Shown here: piece by piece, positions 60,270 through 64,000 of the stretch
Layout of the letters: each line of letters begins with the position of its first letter
How positions within the stretch are numbered: the stretch's first letter is position 1
DNA from: Pontibacter flavimaris
Lineage (GTDB): Bacteria > Bacteroidota > Bacteroidia > Cytophagales > Hymenobacteraceae
Length of the DNA stretch: 64,000 nucleotides
Reading direction: 5' to 3'
NCBI RefSeq assembly: GCF_001907195.1
Contig: NZ_LVWA01000004.1
Location: 434,001-498,000, forward strand
The notes under the pieces: generated by a model
Seen by the model: the letters and a program-made list of their open reading frames with translations, nothing else
Databases searched by the model: none
Told to the model about the DNA's origin: nothing
Made by a program: the position numbers and the translations under genes

Positions 60270-61172
60270 ATGAACGTGAACAGAGACATCGGCATAAGAG
60301 AGGCGGAGCGCCATCCAAACAGGCTGCTGGAGGCGCTGCTGTACAGCAGTGTCTTTATCTCGCTGTGCGGCTTCGCGCTTACCGTGGAAACCTACCTGCT
60401 GGCGGGGCTGCCGGTGTCGTGGGCGATGGCGCTGTTTGTGTTCCTGGCCACCCTGTTCACCTACAACCTCAGCAGCGTGCAAAGTATACTCCGCAGGCCA
60501 AACCAAAGTATAAACAGGCGCGACACCGTCTGGAGCCAGCGATACAAAAAAGAACTGGCGGTGCTGGGCCTATTAAGTATAGCCGTGGCGGCGGGGGTAT
60601 ACTTTTGGTCCGGTCTGCGGATAGATTTGTGGTTTGTGCTGCACCTGGCGGTGATCTCGGTGGGCTACACGGTGCCGATGCTCTACAAGCGGCGGCGGGT
60701 AAAGCCGCTGCGCAGTGTGCCGCTGCTGAAGGTGTTTTTGATCGCTTATGTGTGGGCGGTGGTAACGGCCATGTTCCCGTTGCTGGACGGGGGGATGGAC
60801 GTATGGCAGCCGGAGACCCTGTGGCTGTTTCTGCGACGCTTCCTGTTTATACTTGCCCTCGCCCTGCTCTTCGATATCCGCGACTATACGTACGACCTCG
60901 ATACCAAAACCCTTACTTTCCCGGGGTGGATAGGCGTGCGCAGGACCAAGCTGCTGTCGCTGGGGCTGCTGCTGCTGTACATAGGGGTGGTGCTGGCAAG
61001 CGGGGAGCGTGGAATCATACTTTGGGCGCTCCTGGTCAGTGCCATAGGGGCGGCCGTTATAGTATGGCGCTCTGCCGAGAACCGGCCGCGGGTATACTTT
61101 GCTATACTGGCCGATGGCGCCATGCTGCTGCACGCGGGGCTGGTGCTGCTGGCTACGGCAGTGGCTGGGTAA
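60270..61172 (+). CDS. UbiA-like polytopic membrane protein
   Basis: A 300-residue protein with about eight hydrophobic helices. The order is like the UbiA prenyltransferase superfamily: VFLATLFTYNLSSVQSILRRPNQS at the place of the first Asp motif, which here lacks acidic residues, and FDIRDYTYDLDTKTLTFPGWIG at the second. Loss of the first acidic motif makes catalysis by the standard mechanism doubtful. It may act on another substrate or only resemble the fold. The C-terminal 20 bases overlap the convergent nnr gene. Six AAGTATA words occur in frame, several as AGT ATA (Ser-Ile), such as QSIL and QSIN. Confidence 0.68.
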   Translation: MNVNRDIGIREAERHPNRLLEALLYSSVFISLCGFALTVETYLLAGLPVSWAMALFVFLATLFTYNLSSVQSILRRPNQSINRRDTVWSQRYKKELAVLGLLSIAVAAGVYFWSGLRIDLWFVLHLAVISVGYTVPMLYKRRRVKPLRSVPLLKVFLIAYVWAVVTAMFPLLDGGMDVWQPETLWLFLRRFLFILALALLFDIRDYTYDLDTKTLTFPGWIGVRRTKLLSLGLLLLYIGVVLASGERGIILWALLVSAIGAAVIVWRSAENRPRVYFAILADGAMLLHAGLVLLATAVAG

Positions 61173-62670
61173 GGTGCAGAAAAGCACTGGGCAGAGAATC
61201 TATCACATCAGAGGCCGTCATGCTGATCTCGCCTATAGTTTGCAAGGCCAGGTCGGCGGCCAAACCATGCACAAACACGCCAATCCGGCAGGCCTCTTCC
61301 AACGTATACTGCTGCCCCACCAGCGCCGTGATGATACCCGTCAGCACATCGCCGGTGCCGCCGGTGGCCAGGCCGGGGTTGCCCGTGGTGTTAAAGTATA
61401 CTTTGCCCTCCGGCGTGCCCACCGCGGTGTGGCTGCCTTTCAGAATCACGTAACAGCCGTACTCCAGGCAGAACTCGCGCAGGTGCTGCAGCCGGTCATA
61501 GTCGTTCTTCACCTTGCCCACCAGCCGCTCAAACTCCTTGGGGTGCGGCGTGAAAATAAGCTTCCTTTTGTAGAGTTGCCCCTTCAGCTTCTCGCTGGAT
61601 GCAATCAGGTTAATGGCGTCCGCATCTATAACGATGGGAAACGAAGCCGTGGCCAGCAGCTGACCGATGGTCGTTTTAGTGACACGCTCTGTGCCGATAC
61701 CCGGACCGATGCCGATCACGCTGTACTTCTCCATCTCCTGCGGCAGCTCCGAAAGGTGCTTGCGGTTCTTGTCGGTCAGGGTCATGGCCTCGGGTACGGC
61801 CGTCTGAAGTATAGGATAGCCTGCCTGCGGCACCTGCACCGTTAACAGGCCAATGCCACTGCGCAGGCAGGCACGGGCGGCCAGCACGGCAGCCCCTATT
61901 TTGCCGTAGCCCCCGCAAAGCAGCAGCGCATGCCCGTAGGTGCCCTTGTGCGAGAATTTACGGCGGGGTTTCAGCAGTTGCTGTACATCCTCCTGCTGGG
62001 TACAGTATAAATCAGACTTTACCTCCGCGATAAACTGTTGGCTCAGCCCGATAGGCACCACGTGCCACTCGCCCACGTATGGTTCGTGCTGGGGCAGCAG
62101 AAAAGCCAGCTTGGGCAGCTCAAAACTGATCGTATAACTTGCCCGGATCACAGCCCCTTCGTCAGGTGTCTGGCTGTCGGCGTAGAGGCCGGAGGGGATG
62201 TCGATTGCGGTGATGGTGGCGCCGCTGCTGTTCAGTTTCTCGATCACCTGGCCATACAAACCAGTAACCGCCCTGTTCAGCCCGGTGCCGAAAAGGGCGT
62301 CGATTACACAAGCATCGCTGTTAAACTCAGGTATGGCGCTCTCCTGTTCCACGTGGATGGGGGAGAGCGCCTGCGGCAGGCGTTTCAGGTTCACGTTAAA
62401 GTCATCCGAGGCCTTGGAGATATCGCCTACTAAGTATGGCTGCACCTTATACTTCCGCTCGTGCAGCAGGCGCGCCACAGCAAGCCCATCGCCGCCGTTG
62501 TTGCCGGGGCCGCAGAAAATATGCACCTCCGCGCCCGGCTGAAACTTATTCTCAAACCAGCCGGTAAAGGCTTTCGCTGCCCGCTCCATCAGGTCGGTGG
62601 AGGAGATGCCTTCTTCACGGATCGTGTAGGCGTCGGCTTCGCGGGTTTGGGCGGCAGTGAGGATTTTCAT
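61153..62670 (-). CDS. nnr: Bifunctional NAD(P)H-hydrate epimerase / ADP-dependent dehydratase
   Basis: A 505-residue repair enzyme for hydrated NAD(P)H. The N-terminal YjeF domain has GPGNNGGDGLAVARLL (about 54-69) and DALFGTGLNR. The C-terminal ribokinase-like dehydratase has GKIGAAVLAARACLRSG, IGPGIG, VIDADAINL, HPKEFERL and TGGTGDVLTGIIT (about 435-447). It epimerises and dehydrates damaged NADHX/NADPHX in the cytoplasm. The gene converges with the UbiA-like gene and overlaps it by 20 bases at the 3' ends. Upstream is a 196-base gap to the divergent PAP2 gene. Confidence 0.95.
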   Translation of the reverse strand: MKILTAAQTREADAYTIREEGISSTDLMERAAKAFTGWFENKFQPGAEVHIFCGPGNNGGDGLAVARLLHERKYKVQPYLVGDISKASDDFNVNLKRLPQALSPIHVEQESAIPEFNSDACVIDALFGTGLNRAVTGLYGQVIEKLNSSGATITAIDIPSGLYADSQTPDEGAVIRASYTISFELPKLAFLLPQHEPYVGEWHVVPIGLSQQFIAEVKSDLYCTQQEDVQQLLKPRRKFSHKGTYGHALLLCGGYGKIGAAVLAARACLRSGIGLLTVQVPQAGYPILQTAVPEAMTLTDKNRKHLSELPQEMEKYSVIGIGPGIGTERVTKTTIGQLLATASFPIVIDADAINLIASSEKLKGQLYKRKLIFTPHPKEFERLVGKVKNDYDRLQHLREFCLEYGCYVILKGSHTAVGTPEGKVYFNTTGNPGLATGGTGDVLTGIITALVGQQYTLEEACRIGVFVHGLAADLALQTIGEISMTASDVIDSLPSAFLHLTQPLP

Positions 62671-62866
62671 GTGGAACAGCGGTGTTGGGTACGTCTACTT
62701 ATACTTTGTGGCGGTGCTTCGGTTGCGGGTGTTGCGGTTGGTTTTACCGGCTCCATACTTTACCGGGCGCATACATCCCCACCTGTAAAAAAGCAGCGGC
62801 TGTGGCACAAAAAATATTAAAACGCCGTTTATTAGCTATTGCTCAACTTAAACCAAAGTATAGAAA

Positions 62867-63757
62867 TTGAAACTGAAGAATAAACTAACCACTTTTCTGT
62901 TTGGGCTGGTGATGCTGGCAAACCCTGTGCTGGCGCAGCAGCCAGGTATAAAGAAGGATAGTGCCCATGTGCTGACGGACACCGGCCTTTCTGTCGCTGC
63001 CGATACCTCCCAGGGGGGTGACCTGCAGAACGAGGCCATCATCACGGCGGCCGGCGATACCATTTACCCGGGCCAGAAGCACCCTTTCACGGAGGCGCAG
63101 CTGCGGGAGGGCGAGAACAAACGCTACCTGAAGCGCGCCGTGATCCCGGCGGCCACCCTCATCGGCCTGGGTATTTATACGATACAGGACAACGGCCTCT
63201 TTAGCAGCTTTGATGCCCGCGACGCCCGCAACAAGCACGCCCCGGATTTTGCCACCAAAGTAGACGACTATGTTTTCTTCGTGCCGCTGGCCTACCTTTA
63301 CGGTTTCAACGCCTTCTCCTCGCAGAACCGCCACGAGGTGGGGCGGCAGACAAAGCTGCTGATCGCCTCCGGCGCCCTGACCTCTGCCCTGGTATGGCCC
63401 GCGAAGAAACTGACAGACATCGATCGCCCGAACGGAGATCCCACAGCCTTCCCGTCGGGGCACACGGCCTACGCCTTTACCATCGCCACGGTGGTGGATA
63501 AGGAGTTCCGGCACAAGAGCCCCTGGGTGAGCGTAGGCAGCTATGCCATTGCCACCGGTACGGGCGTGCTGCGCGTCATGAATAACGAGCACTGGATGGC
63601 GGATGTGCTGGCCGGGGCCGGCGTCGGGATTCTGTCGGTGAACACGGTATACTGGCTGCACGACAAATTTGCCAAAGACAAAGGCCTGAACACGATGGTG
63701 GTGCCCACCGTATTGCCCAATGGAAGCCCGGGTGTGGGGCTGCATGTAACCTTTTAA
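62867..63757 (+). CDS. PAP2-family phosphatase (TTG start)
   Basis: A 296-residue membrane-associated acid phosphatase. A leader KLTTFLFGLVMLANPVLA is followed by a charged region, then hydrophobic helices. The phosphatase motifs are KKLTDIDRP (Lys181, Arg187), PSGHTAY (196-202) and RVMNNEHWMADVLAG (Arg236, His242, Asp246), a complete catalytic set. It probably acts on lipid phosphates such as undecaprenyl pyrophosphate or phosphatidic acid. No ATG precedes the leader; the TTG at 62867 gives a good signal sequence. An AAGTATA word sits 12 bases upstream. Confidence 0.88.
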   Translation: MKLKNKLTTFLFGLVMLANPVLAQQPGIKKDSAHVLTDTGLSVAADTSQGGDLQNEAIITAAGDTIYPGQKHPFTEAQLREGENKRYLKRAVIPAATLIGLGIYTIQDNGLFSSFDARDARNKHAPDFATKVDDYVFFVPLAYLYGFNAFSSQNRHEVGRQTKLLIASGALTSALVWPAKKLTDIDRPNGDPTAFPSGHTAYAFTIATVVDKEFRHKSPWVSVGSYAIATGTGVLRVMNNEHWMADVLAGAGVGILSVNTVYWLHDKFAKDKGLNTMVVPTVLPNGSPGVGLHVTF

Positions 63758-63777
63758 GCCATACTTTACGAAGAGAG

Positions 63778-63810
63778 AAAGGCGCTGCAGGAGTAGCGCC
63801 TTTTCTTTTT
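63778..63810 (+). terminator. Rho-independent terminator
   Basis: AAAGGCGCT (63778-63786) pairs with AGCGCCTTT (63795-63803), with an 8-base loop, then TCTTTTT. It ends the PAP2 gene. Confidence 0.88.
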
Positions 63811-63817
63811 ATCTTTA
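63810..63817 (+). promoter_or_regulatory. Possible -7 element of the last gene
   Basis: TATCTTTA is one base off TAnnTTTG and lies 4 bases before the ATG at 63822, so any transcript would be nearly leaderless. It overlaps the T-run of the preceding terminator by one base. Confidence 0.3.
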
Positions 63818-63821
63818 CCCG

Positions 63822-64000
63822 ATGCCATACGTCCGCTGTCTTATACTTTTATACTTGTGTCTGCTCTCCGGCAATGCCTTGGCGCAGGTGCGGCAGGTGC
63901 AGGGCGTGGTGCGCGATGCGGCCACCGGCGAGCGCCTGCCTTTTGTCAGTATCGTGGCCAACGAGGGCGAGACGGGCACCACCACCAACCTGGAGGGCGA
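63822..64000 (+). CDS. Carboxypeptidase-regulatory-like domain protein (partial, runs off the edge)
   Basis: The first 59 codons of a gene that continues past the window. A leader (VRCLILLYLCLLSGNALA) is followed by QVRQVQGVVRDAATGERLPFVSIVANEGETGTTTNLEGD, the start of a CarboxypepD_reg-like beta sandwich. In Bacteroidota such N termini head either TonB-dependent receptors or DUF5686-type outer-membrane proteins. The full identity cannot be read here. Two TATACTT words lie within the signal-peptide codons (LILLYLC). Confidence 0.75.
   Translation, partial: MPYVRCLILLYLCLLSGNALAQVRQVQGVVRDAATGERLPFVSIVANEGETGTTTNLEG

Noticed and set aside
60248..61453. 401-codon frame overlapping the UbiA-like gene and nnr
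   Set aside because: It spans two well-supported genes in another frame and has a low-complexity Gly/Ala/Arg composition.

Overview
The window reads as chromosomal DNA of a Bacteroidota bacterium of the order Cytophagales, most likely Hymenobacteraceae and Pontibacter-like. The family placement is inference from gene content and style. Support comes from a type IX secretion/gliding locus (porP/sprF-gldK-gldL-gldM-gldN, plus a porW/sprE-like gene), a split atp operon lacking beta and epsilon, TTG-N19-TAnnTTTG promoters, many lipoproteins, a SusC/TonB-type receptor and several Bacteroidota-only families (DUF4271, DUF5362, DUF4286). I see no tRNA, rRNA, CRISPR array, prophage, transposase or integrase.

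Layout. 0-5 kb: cyanophycinase-like peptidase, thioredoxin-reductase-like flavoprotein, and an OmpP1/FadL channel with an SGNH hydrolase lipoprotein. 5-13 kb: polA, two tandem small secreted PepSY-like proteins, a sigma-54 response regulator facing a hybrid histidine kinase. 13.4-14.3 kb: repeat-rich gap. 14.3-24.7 kb: lemA-TPM-TPM operon, sugar nucleotidyltransferase, beta-barrel-like protein, 2OG-Fe(II) oxygenase, prolyl oligopeptidase, a second repeat-rich gap, DUF5362, acyl-ACP thioesterase, GNAT, DUF4286. 24.8-30 kb: lipoprotein, YdeI/OmdA-like protein, then a leftward module of a His-rich small protein, a TonB receptor and a lipoprotein, probably for metal uptake. 30-38.6 kb: htpG, a MORN-like lipoprotein, a third repeat-rich gap, yraN, phosphoglucose/phosphomannose isomerase, lipB, an unknown, DUF4271, hemD. 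38.7-44.4 kb: the T9SS core. 44.5-51.5 kb: uvrC, PBP1A and porW/sprE on the minus strand. 51.7-57.6 kb: atpZ-like, atpI-like, atpB-E-F-H-A-G. 57.7-64 kb: PafA-type phosphatase, pyrophosphatase, UbiA-like membrane protein, nnr, PAP2 phosphatase, and the start of a carboxypeptidase-regulatory-domain protein.

The strongest unexplained signal is not a gene. The 7-base word AAGTATA (reverse complement TATACTT) occurs about 150 times by hand count, on both strands, between and inside genes, where a few per strand would be expected. Inside genes it is often carried by codons that look rare here (AGT ATA, TTA TAC). It is absent from the T9SS locus and nearly absent from the atp operon, forms tandem arrays and inverted pairs, and decorates terminators. 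A second signal is a family of composite intergenic repeats of about 450-570 bp, in three copies, with no coding capacity.

Starts were corrected to internal ATGs where a longer frame began at a non-ATG codon. Several genes do appear to use GTG or TTG.
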